From an uncultured Collinsella sp. (GTDB taxonomy: Bacteria > Actinomycetota > Coriobacteriia > Coriobacteriales > Coriobacteriaceae), in the NCBI GenBank assembly GCA_902493515.1, contig CABUPE010000035.1, positions 1 to 23,829 of the forward strand: 23,829 bases of DNA, read 5' to 3'. Both the position numbers and the translations under genes were made by a program. Below are positions 1-6,433 of this stretch, in pieces (the first letter of the stretch is position 1; every line of letters begins with the position of its first letter). The notes below the pieces were generated by a model. It was not told the DNA's origin. It saw only the letters and a program-made list of their open reading frames with translations, and did not search any database.

Positions 1-37
1 AAAAAAAGACGAACCCCTGATAAACAAGGGTTCGTCT
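1..37 (-). terminator. Rho-independent terminator of tmRNA
   Basis: On the minus strand a 10-bp perfect stem (AGACGAACCC pairing with GGGTTCGTCT) is followed directly by a run of seven T residues. It starts about 11 bases beyond the CCA end of the tmRNA, so it most likely ends that transcript. The left side is cut by the window edge. Confidence 0.9.
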
Positions 38-47
38 AACTTTCATG

Positions 48-411
48 TGGTGGAGGCGCGGAGAATCGAACTCCGATCCACGAAAGCCCCCTGATTGGCA
101 TCTCCAAGCTCAGTCGCTGGTTTTGTCTCGGACGCTTTGCGCGCAGCGACACGCTCGCGGCGTCCTAACCGGTTCGGTCTTAGCCTGCGCCATACCGATT
201 ACGTGCGCAGGAGCATTCCCCTAAAATGACGTCGCGCCGGTGTCGGGGAAATCACCGGGTTGACGCGCCGCTATAAACTAAGCAGCGAGAGCCATAGGCT
301 CAAAAGAAGAGTTGTTGTCAATTCAATTTGACGGTACCCCTGTTTAACGAGGCGAGGAGACCTCGGCTTGCTTCCTCTCTCAGAGCTATCGTGTCGAAAC
401 CAGTCGCCCCC
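48..411 (-). ncRNA. ssrA: Transfer-messenger RNA (tmRNA)
   Basis: tmRNA rescues ribosomes stalled on broken mRNAs: with SmpB it enters as an alanyl-tRNA mimic, and its own short reading frame then adds a degradation tag. The 3' end reads GGAGTTCGATTCTCC (T-arm) followed by GCGCCTCCACCA. The 5' end reads GGGGGCGACTGGTTTCGACA, the conserved tmRNA start. The seven-base acceptor stem GGGGGCG/CGCCUCC pairs completely (one G-U), with discriminator A and an encoded CCA. The length of 364 nt is usual for bacterial one-piece tmRNA. A tag frame ending in ALAA is present at 319-278, and a strong terminator follows. I saw no convincing promoter just upstream of position 411. Identification is from direct structure and is firm. 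Confidence 0.96.
278..319 (-). other. tmRNA proteolysis-tag reading frame
   Basis: Inside the tmRNA, the minus strand reads GAC AAC AAC ... GCT CTC GCT GCT TAG, giving the tag DNNSSFEPMALAA with a TAG stop. The C-terminal ALAA is the signal read by ClpXP-type proteases. An in-frame TGA lies two codons before GAC, so the resume codon cannot be much further upstream. GAC as the resume codon is my inference; the charged alanine would be placed before it. Confidence 0.8.
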
Positions 412-648
412 GAATGTCGGGAAAGTCTGGATGGTATTGGGCACGAGCACCCAACACGCGTCGACTTTTCAAGGAACATACGGAGCGAGCCCCGCTTGTG
501 GAGTGTTATCTTACCACGTTCTGAAAGCGGACAGCTGTTCTATGCACGAGCTGTGAAGACCCCAATGTGCGCCGCACTTCGCACTTTTGCTACCGATCTC
601 GTCACGTATATTTTCGCCAAGCACAATCGACCCGTCGAAAGGACCGTT

Positions 649-1083
649 ATGGATACCAAGCAGCAACTCGTCAATGCCCTCGCAGGCCTGGGCTCAACCA
701 TTACCGAAGCTATGGACGTCATCGAGGGCTTTGTCCCCTGCGGACATCCCGCCCTCACGGTATCGAACGCACTCGTCGCGCTGAACGCTGACGATGATGC
801 GGCTCTCGCCCAGCAGCTTGAGACCGTCGAGGGCTTTATCGACCATGTGAGTGAGAACCGCGGCGTGGCCGCCCACCACGGCATCGAGGTCGAGCTCGCG
901 GGTCCCAAAGCCGACTTGCTCGCAGCAATCCGCGAGGTAGGCGCCCTTATGCAGACCGCAGGCGTCAAGAACACCCAGGTCAACGAGTGGGTCTACCGCA
1001 GTCTGGCAGCACTCGACAGCTCCGACGAAAAGGCAGCCGAGCAGCTCGCAGAAAGTCCCGCCATTAAGGCCGAGCTTTTGTAA
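649..1083 (+). CDS. Conserved-looking 144-aa protein of unknown function
   Basis: I do not recognise this family. The open frame extends upstream to 328, but that part runs antisense through the tmRNA. The ATG at 649 has a good ribosome binding site (GAAAGGA, about 5 bases before it), so I place the start there. The product MDTKQQLVNALAGLGS... is 144 aa, mildly acidic, without signal peptide or membrane segment. It looks mostly alpha-helical, with Ala/Leu/Glu-rich heptad-like stretches and one Cys-Gly-His-Pro motif near residue 31. It is divergent from the tmRNA and monocistronic. A TATATT at 607-612 could be its -10, without a good -35. The GC-rich inverted repeat after the stop codon may end the transcript. 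It is probably cytoplasmic. Confidence 0.75.
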   Translation: MDTKQQLVNALAGLGSTITEAMDVIEGFVPCGHPALTVSNALVALNADDDAALAQQLETVEGFIDHVSENRGVAAHHGIEVELAGPKADLLAAIREVGALMQTAGVKNTQVNEWVYRSLAALDSSDEKAAEQLAESPAIKAELL

Positions 1084-1092
1084 ATAGAAGAC

Positions 1093-1129
1093 GCGGGCCC
1101 CTTGGCGCATCGTCGTCCATGAGGCCCGC
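1093..1129. repeat. GC-rich inverted repeat, possible weak terminator
   Basis: GCGGGCC and GGCCCGC flank a loop of about 22 bases between the convergent 649-1083 gene and the PIN toxin gene. There is no T-run on either side, so it is only a weak candidate for a bidirectional terminator. Confidence 0.35.
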
Positions 1130-1141
1130 AAACAGTTCGCG

Positions 1142-1657
1142 TCAACCGATAGCTGCGCCGCCGCGTTCGGCCAAAGCAAGAATCGGCATCATTTGACGAG
1201 GTGTCTTTGCTGCAAGATCGGCATGTTCGAGCAGTTTGCGATCGTTGGTCACCAAGTAATCGACCTGCGCGCGCTTGCACGCGGCGAGTACCAAGTTGTC
1301 CTCGTAATCGCGATGGAGCGACAGATATTTGTCGGCTAGCCACAGATCGGATGCATCAGCGCCCACGGCCATAGCGTTTTCGGTCATATTCCGAACAAAC
1401 GCCAGCGCCGCATCGCCAATCGCGCGGGCAGAAGGCTCGTCGAGCGCTCCCCCGCTGGCAAGAACGCTACGCTTTAGCTCGTGTTGGACAACGTACAGTA
1501 CGTCCTTAGCGATATGCACCGGGAAGAACAGCAACGCCCCCGTCTCCGTCGCCTGCCCAATAAACGCACGCGCAGCAAGCGACTCGGCATGGTCAACGCA
1601 AAACGAATCAACCCACACATTCGCATCCACCATGATTTTAAGAGGGGCTCCGCTCAC
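1142..1657 (-). CDS. PIN-domain RNase toxin (VapC-like) of a type II toxin-antitoxin pair
   Basis: PIN-domain toxins are Mg/Mn-dependent endoribonucleases, usually cutting tRNA or rRNA. The 171-aa product has the PIN pattern: KIMVDANVWVDSF with an acidic residue at D11, a distal YEDN (D120) before a helix, and LVTNDRKLL (D139). I chose the GTG at 1657: it overlaps the TGA stop of the antitoxin gene (GTGA) and has AAGGGG eight bases upstream. The internal ATG at 1633 has no comparable ribosome binding site, but the PIN core begins right after it, so a 163-aa form is possible. Translational coupling to the upstream antitoxin is expected and typical of toxin-antitoxin operons. The RNA target cannot be inferred. 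It could also be annotated simply as a PIN-domain protein. Confidence 0.85.
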   Translation of the reverse strand: MSGAPLKIMVDANVWVDSFCVDHAESLAARAFIGQATETGALLFFPVHIAKDVLYVVQHELKRSVLASGGALDEPSARAIGDAALAFVRNMTENAMAVGADASDLWLADKYLSLHRDYEDNLVLAACKRAQVDYLVTNDRKLLEHADLAAKTPRQMMPILALAERGGAAIG

Positions 1658-2007
1658 AGGATCATCCCCTTTTGGCGATAGCGCTCGTCCATGGCTTCGG
1701 AATAGATTGCGTCCCAATCGCGATCGTCGGACACAGGCGACGTAGCGATGCCCATGTCCGCGTAAAGCTGATCCGCCGCCGCCCATGATGCGGCGAACGG
1801 CGTATCGGGCGCGATGGTCTGCTGCCGGTCATCGACGGCCGCAAGCACTTCCTCGCACTGCCCGCCACCCTGCGCGACCTTGGCCACCACCTTTTTGATG
1901 AGCTCGGGCAGCGACCCGCCCGAAAGCCGCAGCGCCTCCTCGGCACGGTTCTTGACCTGGCGATCTACGCGAACGTTCACCTGCGCCATGCCGCTAACAG
2001 AACCCAC
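1654..2007 (-). CDS. RelB/DinJ-like antitoxin
   Basis: The N-terminus MAQVNVRVDRQVKNRAEEAL resembles the ribbon-helix-helix DNA-binding region of RelB/DinJ antitoxins. The acidic C-terminal half would wrap and inhibit the toxin. The gene sits immediately upstream of the PIN gene and overlaps it. Two starts are possible: GTG at 2007 with GCAGGA five bases upstream (117 aa), or ATG at 1989, which matches the usual family start but has a poor ribosome binding site (111 aa). I report the longer form on ribosome-binding-site grounds. The promoter upstream carries repeated CTAGCAA boxes, suggesting autorepression. RelB-type antitoxins usually pair with RelE/YafQ toxins, so pairing with a PIN toxin is a mixed arrangement, though such hybrids are known. 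Confidence 0.8.
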   Translation of the reverse strand: MGSVSGMAQVNVRVDRQVKNRAEEALRLSGGSLPELIKKVVAKVAQGGGQCEEVLAAVDDRQQTIAPDTPFAASWAAADQLYADMGIATSPVSDDRDWDAIYSEAMDERYRQKGMIL

Positions 2008-2027
2008 GTTGATCCTGCTCCCTTCAA

Positions 2028-2076
2028 TTGCTAGCATCTCTAGCAACACTATATTGAGAAGCTAGCAAATGGTCAA
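2028..2076 (-). promoter_or_regulatory. Promoter and GCTAGC operator boxes of the toxin-antitoxin operon
   Basis: On the minus strand TTGACC (2076-2071) and TATAGT (2053-2048) are separated by 17 bases, a good housekeeping promoter. Three CTAGCAA-type boxes lie over it: GCTAGCAA at 2061-2068 between -35 and -10, CTAGCAA at 2040-2046 just after the -10, and the inverted TTGCTAGC at 2028-2035. This layout is what an autorepressing ribbon-helix-helix antitoxin would bind; binding itself is inference. Confidence 0.75.
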
Positions 2077-2080
2077 ATGC

Positions 2081-2126
2081 AAAAGGCCTGCGCCCGGACG
2101 ACACCGATGCCGTCTGGGCGCAGGCC
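2081..2126 (-). terminator. Rho-independent terminator of the metal-ATPase operon
   Basis: GGCCTGCGCCC pairs with GGGCGCAGGCC in a long GC-rich stem followed on the minus strand by TTTT. It lies 25 bases past the stop codon of the P-type ATPase gene and separates that operon from the toxin-antitoxin promoter. Confidence 0.85.
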
Positions 2127-2150
2127 AGATAACGTGGGCGAACGCGTCTG

Positions 2151-4226
2151 CTAACGCAGATACGCTTTCGCGTTGCCCAAGCTGTACGCAATCGTCGAGC
2201 CGTTGTGCAGCAGCGATGACGCTTGCGGGGTAATCGCGCCGGTAATGCCCAGTGCCAGGAGCGCCGAGTTGGTGAGCATCACCTTAGAGTAGGAGCTCGT
2301 CAGACGATCAACGAGGCCCTGGCTCATGCGGCGCAGACGCACGATCGCGGCAAGATCCGTATCGGTCAGGATGATATCGGCGACCTCCTTGGCGATGTCG
2401 CTTCCGCCACCCATGGCCAGACCCACATCGGCCAGGCCCAGCGCCGGTGAGTCGTTGACGCCGTCGCCCACCATGGCAACATGGCGCCCCTCGCTCTTAA
2501 TGCGCTCCACATAGGCGTACTTGTCCTCGGGCAGCAGCTCGGCCTTAAACTCGTCGACCCCTGCCTCTCGCGCAATGCGCTCGGCCGTGCGCTCGGAGTC
2601 GCCCGTGAGCATAACGACATGCTTGACGCCCAGCGCATGCAAGTCGGCGATGGCCTCGCGGACCCCAGGCTTAAGCGGGTCCTCGATGCCGAGCACGCCC
2701 ACGACCGTGCCATCGACCGCCAGATACAGCGGCGACAGGCCCTGCATCTGGGACTCGATTTGCTCCTTAATGTCGGCCTCGAGCTGCGCGCTCTCGTCCT
2801 CAAACACAAAGTGTGCCGAGCCGATAATCGCGCGACGCCCTTCAATGGACGAGGCGATGCCGTGCGCCACAATATACTCGACCGCAGCGTGACGCTCGCG
2901 GTGCTCGAGCCCGCGCTCGCGGGCGGCGTTGACCACGGCACGCGCCACCGGATGCGGGAAATGCTCCTCCAGGCAGGCAGAAAGGCGCAGGACCTCGTCC
3001 TCGCTCCAGCCATCGGTCGTGAGCACGCAAGCTAGACGCGGCTGCGCCTCGGTGAGTGTGCCGGTCTTATCAAACACAATGGTATCGGCCTTGGCAAACG
3101 ACTCAAAGTACTTCGCGCCCTTGACCATCACGCCCATCTTGGCAGCGTCGCTCATGGCAGTCATGACGGCAACGGAACCCGTGAGCTTGAGTGCACACGA
3201 GTAGTCGACCATCAGAGCCGCTGAGGTCTTGATGAGGCTGCGGGTGGTAAGCGCAACCAGGCCCGCGAGCAGGAAGTTCCACGGGACGATCTTGTTGGCA
3301 AGGTCTTCCATGTGCGACTGGCCCTCGGACTTGAGCGAGTCGGCCGCCTGCACGAGCGAGACGATCGAGCGCAGCTTGGTCTGAGCCGTGTTGGCGCGCA
3401 CGCGCACCAAGATGCTGCCGTCTTCCACGACAGTGCCGGCGAACACGTCGTCGCCTGCGCTGCGCTCGACGGCAAGCGGCTCGCCGGTCAGGGTCGCCTG
3501 GTTGACCATGGCGCTTCCCTGCTCGACCACGCCGTCGATGCAGATGGACATGCCGGTGCGAACGGCGACCAAGTCGCCGGGCTCAAGCTCGGTGGCGGCA
3601 ACGCTTACCTCGGTGTCGCCGACGACCTTTTGCGCCTTGTCGGGCACATCAAGCAGCGAGTTGATGAGCTCCTTTTCGCTCATGGCGCGCGTGTAGTCCT
3701 CGAGCAGCTCGCCCACGTTGAGCAGGAACATCGTCTGGCCCGCGGTATCGACATCACGTTTGACAAACGAGATACCGATGGCCGAAGCGTCGAGCACGGG
3801 AACGGTCAGGCGCGGCTGCGAGAGCTCGTGGAGAGCGGCGCGCAAAAAGGTCATGTAACCGGCCACGACAAAGATGGCACGCAGCGGCGTAGGCAGGAAC
3901 CAGCGGCGCGCATAGTGCGCGCCGACAAGCGTGGCAAGATCCATGACGAGTTTGTGCCTACGTGGCTCAAGCTGCATCACGTAACCCGACTTGGCATCGG
4001 CGATGGCTTGAGCATCGAGTGCGCCCAAGGCGTCGAGCACGCTCGCACGACACTGCTCGTCATATTCGAGCGCCATCTGGCCAATACGGCCATATACGCG
4101 CACTTTGCGCACGCCGTCGATTTCGCCGCCAAGCTTAAGAAGTGCATCGAGATCGCTCTCTGGCACAGGACCCGCCAATTGAAGACGGGTCCTGCCGGGG
4201 ATCTCGCTAATAATCGAGAATCTCAT
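2151..4226 (-). CDS. P1B-like heavy-metal P-type ATPase with a non-canonical SCA motif
   Basis: This membrane pump uses ATP to move metal ions across the cytoplasmic membrane. In the 691-aa product: residues 1-70 look like an HMA-type fold but lack the usual CxxC metal-binding pair; hydrophobic segments lie near 97-130 and 141-175; the actuator TGEP is at 247-250; a hydrophobic segment lies near 313-350; the phosphorylation motif DKTGT is at 386-390; the P1B-specific HP is at 425-426; GDGVND is at 587-592; two more hydrophobic stretches follow at about 645-690. The transmembrane metal motif, normally CPC or SPC, reads Y-S-C-A-L-K (SCA at 343-345), so the ion cannot be assigned by the usual rules. 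The gene follows the DUF6110 gene by 18 bases in one operon. Export of a divalent metal is likely but unproven. Confidence 0.92.
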   Translation of the reverse strand: MRFSIISEIPGRTRLQLAGPVPESDLDALLKLGGEIDGVRKVRVYGRIGQMALEYDEQCRASVLDALGALDAQAIADAKSGYVMQLEPRRHKLVMDLATLVGAHYARRWFLPTPLRAIFVVAGYMTFLRAALHELSQPRLTVPVLDASAIGISFVKRDVDTAGQTMFLLNVGELLEDYTRAMSEKELINSLLDVPDKAQKVVGDTEVSVAATELEPGDLVAVRTGMSICIDGVVEQGSAMVNQATLTGEPLAVERSAGDDVFAGTVVEDGSILVRVRANTAQTKLRSIVSLVQAADSLKSEGQSHMEDLANKIVPWNFLLAGLVALTTRSLIKTSAALMVDYSCALKLTGSVAVMTAMSDAAKMGVMVKGAKYFESFAKADTIVFDKTGTLTEAQPRLACVLTTDGWSEDEVLRLSACLEEHFPHPVARAVVNAARERGLEHRERHAAVEYIVAHGIASSIEGRRAIIGSAHFVFEDESAQLEADIKEQIESQMQGLSPLYLAVDGTVVGVLGIEDPLKPGVREAIADLHALGVKHVVMLTGDSERTAERIAREAGVDEFKAELLPEDKYAYVERIKSEGRHVAMVGDGVNDSPALGLADVGLAMGGGSDIAKEVADIILTDTDLAAIVRLRRMSQGLVDRLTSSYSKVMLTNSALLALGITGAITPQASSLLHNGSTIAYSLGNAKAYLR

Positions 4227-4244
4227 AGTTTGTGCCTGGGAGCG

Positions 4245-4490
4245 TTACTCGGCTGCCTCATCAGCAGCGGCCTCGCTCTGGGTGATGTAGGCAGCCTCGG
4301 CAACCATGTCATCGACATTGGCCTTGGCCTGCTCGACCATGTCCTGGTAGCAGTTCTTGACGCGCATACCGCACGCGATGCCCTGCACGCAGGCGTTTTT
4401 TACCGGAGCGCTGGTGAGCAGCTTGATGCCGGCCGTACCAAGCAGAAAACCGCCACCGACAAGCAGGGTGTTAAACGTCGACTTCTTCAT
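4245..4490 (-). CDS. DUF6110-like small membrane protein paired with the metal ATPase
   Basis: The 81-aa product starts MKKSTFNTLLVGGG. It has one hydrophobic helix at about residues 8-26, a middle part with KNACVQGIACGMRVKNCY holding three cysteines, and an acidic helical tail ending EAAADEAAE. It resembles the DUF6110 family, which I recall being found beside SCA-type P-type ATPases; that is from memory, not a search. The start ATG at 4490 has AAAGGAG seven bases upstream; a longer frame to 4523 has no ribosome binding site. It is the first gene of the operon with the ATPase. A role as accessory subunit or metal-delivery partner through its cysteines is inference. Confidence 0.75.
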   Translation of the reverse strand: MKKSTFNTLLVGGGFLLGTAGIKLLTSAPVKNACVQGIACGMRVKNCYQDMVEQAKANVDDMVAEAAYITQSEAAADEAAE

Positions 4491-4572
4491 GTTGCTTCTC
4501 CTTTTGCCGCACAAGCGCGGCATGGTGCCTTAGCACCCGAGTAAACAAGTTTGCTCGAGCACACTTTTGGAA

Positions 4573-4604
4573 AATAGTTTAGTTTATCTAACTATTAAGT
4601 TCAA
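4573..4604 (-). promoter_or_regulatory. Promoter overlapped by an AT-rich inverted repeat (metal-regulator candidate)
   Basis: On the minus strand TTGAAC (4604-4599) and TAAACT (4581-4576) are 17 bases apart. Spanning the spacer and -10 is an imperfect inverted repeat, AATAGTTAG (4596-4588) and CTAAACTATT (4582-4573), five bases apart. The half-sites resemble the TTAGGTTAG/CTAACCTAA halves bound by DtxR/IdeR/MntR-type repressors, but with wider spacing. A metal-responsive repressor is plausible; the regulator is not in the window. Confidence 0.55.
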
Positions 4605-4642
4605 CAATGGTTAACTTTTTGGAAACTATGGGGGTGAACTCA

Positions 4643-4673
4643 ATATGACAAAGGGACTGCCCCTTTGTCATAT
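4643..4673. repeat. Small palindrome, GACAAAGGG family, copy 1
   Basis: A perfect 13-bp stem (ATATGACAAAGGG / CCCTTTGTCATAT) with a 5-base loop lies 2 bases beyond the ABC transporter stop codon. It closely matches the palindrome at 10943-10969. There is no T-run, so it is better seen as a dispersed palindrome than a normal terminator, although it could still end or stabilise the ABC mRNA. Confidence 0.7.
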
Positions 4674-4675
4674 TC

Positions 4676-6433
4676 CTACAGCTGCCAGTCCGCCGCCTCC
4701 TTTTGCAGCGCAACCATGCGGGCGAATTCTCCACCTGCCGCCTTGAGCTGCGCCGGGGTGCCCTGTTCGGCAACCACTCCATTCTTGAGCACAACGATTT
4801 TGTCGGCATTTTCCACCGTACGCATACGGTGGGCAATAACGATAACCGTCTTACCTGCAAGCAGACGGGAGAGTGCCTGCTGTACCACGGTCTCGTTCTC
4901 CACATCCAAGCTTGCCGTCGCCTCGTCCAACAGCACGATGGGTGCGTCTTTGAGCAGCGTGCGGGCGATGGAGATGCGCTGGCGCTCGCCACCGGACAGC
5001 TTGGAGCCGTTCTCGCCGATCATGGTGTCGTAGCCCTGCGGCATGCGGCACACAAACTCGTCGCAGTTGGCGGCACGCGCGGCCGCAAGCACTTCCTCAT
5101 CGGTGGCATCACGACGCCCGAGGCGGATGTTTCCCATCACCGTGTCGTCAAAGAGCAGCACGTCTTGGAACACGATAGCGTAGTCGCGCAGGAGTACCTC
5201 GGGATCGACGCCCGCAACATCCACACCGCCCACGGTAACCTTGCCCGCAGTGGCATCCCAAAAGCGCGCGGCCAGGCGGCTCACCGTAGACTTACCGGAA
5301 CCCGAAGGACCGACCAGCGCCGTAACTTCGCCTTCCTTGGCGGTAAAGCTCACATCGGTAAGAACTTTCTCGCCGGCGCGGCCGTCCTCGCCCGCACCAT
5401 AGCCAAATGCCACGTGATCGAACACCACATCGTGACCCGCGGGCTCAAATTTCTCGCTGCCCCGCGCCACAGGCTCTTCCATGATGGAACGCATGCGCTT
5501 GGCAGACGACTCGGCGGCAAACAGCTCGGACATTAACATTAACGCCTGGTCAAAGGGCGCATAGATACGGCTCACCATAAGCAGGAAGGCAAACATCACC
5601 AAAAAGTCGACCTGCCCGGAGGCGACCATCGCGGCACCCGTGACCAGCGTGGTGGCAATGCCCAGACGCAGGATGGCAAAGGCGGAGTTGACCAAAAGCC
5701 CGTTAGCGAGCTCGCCCTTGGTGGTCTCGCGCTCCTCGGCATCGATCACGGCGTTGAGTCCCTCAAGATAATGGGCCTCCTGGTTGGTGGCACGGATCTC
5801 GCGAACGCAGTCGAGCGTCTCTTGAATCGCCTCGGTAACCTTGACCTTCTCGGCGCGCACGCGATCGAACACCGGAGTCATGGGGCCGCGTGTTAGATAC
5901 AGCACGGCAAAGGCCACGGGAACGCTCCAAAACGCCGCGATCGCCAGCTGCCAGCAAAAGAACAACGACGCCACGAACACAATGGCGCTTGCGATGATGG
6001 CACCCCAAAGCTCTCCCAGCACGTGGCTGTAGGCGTGCTCCATGGCCTGGACGTCACCCATGATAGTCTCGGTTAAATCGGCCAGATCACGACGACCAAA
6101 AAACGACAGCGGCAGTTTGCGCAAGCGCTCGGCGATCTCCATGCGCTGCTTGCCGCACTCCTCGTAAAAGATGCAGTAGGTGTAGTAATACTGCTGCCAG
6201 TTAGAGACAAAGAGCAACACAAAAAAGACCAGGAGGCCGCCCACGATCGACAGGGTATCCGGCAGGTCAGCCCCGCTGGCGAGATGCTCGACAAAGCCGG
6301 CCATAACCAGGAATAGAAAACCCATGCCGGCCATGGAAATAAGATTGGTGAGCGTGGTCCAGAAAATGCCGCGTTTTACGCCGGCGACGCCTTTATCGGA
6401 TAGGAAATACTTCTTTTGGAATGAGGCGAACAT
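4676..6433 (-). CDS. ABC transporter, fused permease and ATPase (IrtB/YbtQ-like half)
   Basis: This is a half-transporter of the type IV exporter fold. In 585 aa it has a six-helix membrane domain (about residues 20-310) and a nucleotide-binding domain with Walker A GPSGSGKST at 375-383, Q-loop VFQD near 421-424, signature LSGGE at 479-483, Walker B IVLLDE ending at E504, D-loop SLD at 508-510 and H-loop H535. Its ATG directly follows the TAA of the upstream half-transporter, so the two are coupled and most likely form a heterodimer. The pair plus a divergent AraC regulator matches loci of the IrtAB/YbtPQ group, which import ferric siderophores despite the exporter fold. The substrate here is inference; drug or peptide export is the alternative. 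Confidence 0.9.
   Translation of the reverse strand: MFASFQKKYFLSDKGVAGVKRGIFWTTLTNLISMAGMGFLFLVMAGFVEHLASGADLPDTLSIVGGLLVFFVLLFVSNWQQYYYTYCIFYEECGKQRMEIAERLRKLPLSFFGRRDLADLTETIMGDVQAMEHAYSHVLGELWGAIIASAIVFVASLFFCWQLAIAAFWSVPVAFAVLYLTRGPMTPVFDRVRAEKVKVTEAIQETLDCVREIRATNQEAHYLEGLNAVIDAEERETTKGELANGLLVNSAFAILRLGIATTLVTGAAMVASGQVDFLVMFAFLLMVSRIYAPFDQALMLMSELFAAESSAKRMRSIMEEPVARGSEKFEPAGHDVVFDHVAFGYGAGEDGRAGEKVLTDVSFTAKEGEVTALVGPSGSGKSTVSRLAARFWDATAGKVTVGGVDVAGVDPEVLLRDYAIVFQDVLLFDDTVMGNIRLGRRDATDEEVLAAARAANCDEFVCRMPQGYDTMIGENGSKLSGGERQRISIARTLLKDAPIVLLDEATASLDVENETVVQQALSRLLAGKTVIVIAHRMRTVENADKIVVLKNGVVAEQGTPAQLKAAGGEFARMVALQKEAADWQL

Noticed and set aside
328..648. Upstream extension of the 649-1083 gene
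   Set aside because: This part is antisense to tmRNA and lacks a ribosome binding site; the ATG at 649 has one.
3312..4544. 410-codon plus-strand open frame
   Set aside because: Antisense to the P-type ATPase and DUF6110 genes; no ribosome binding site or recognisable motif.
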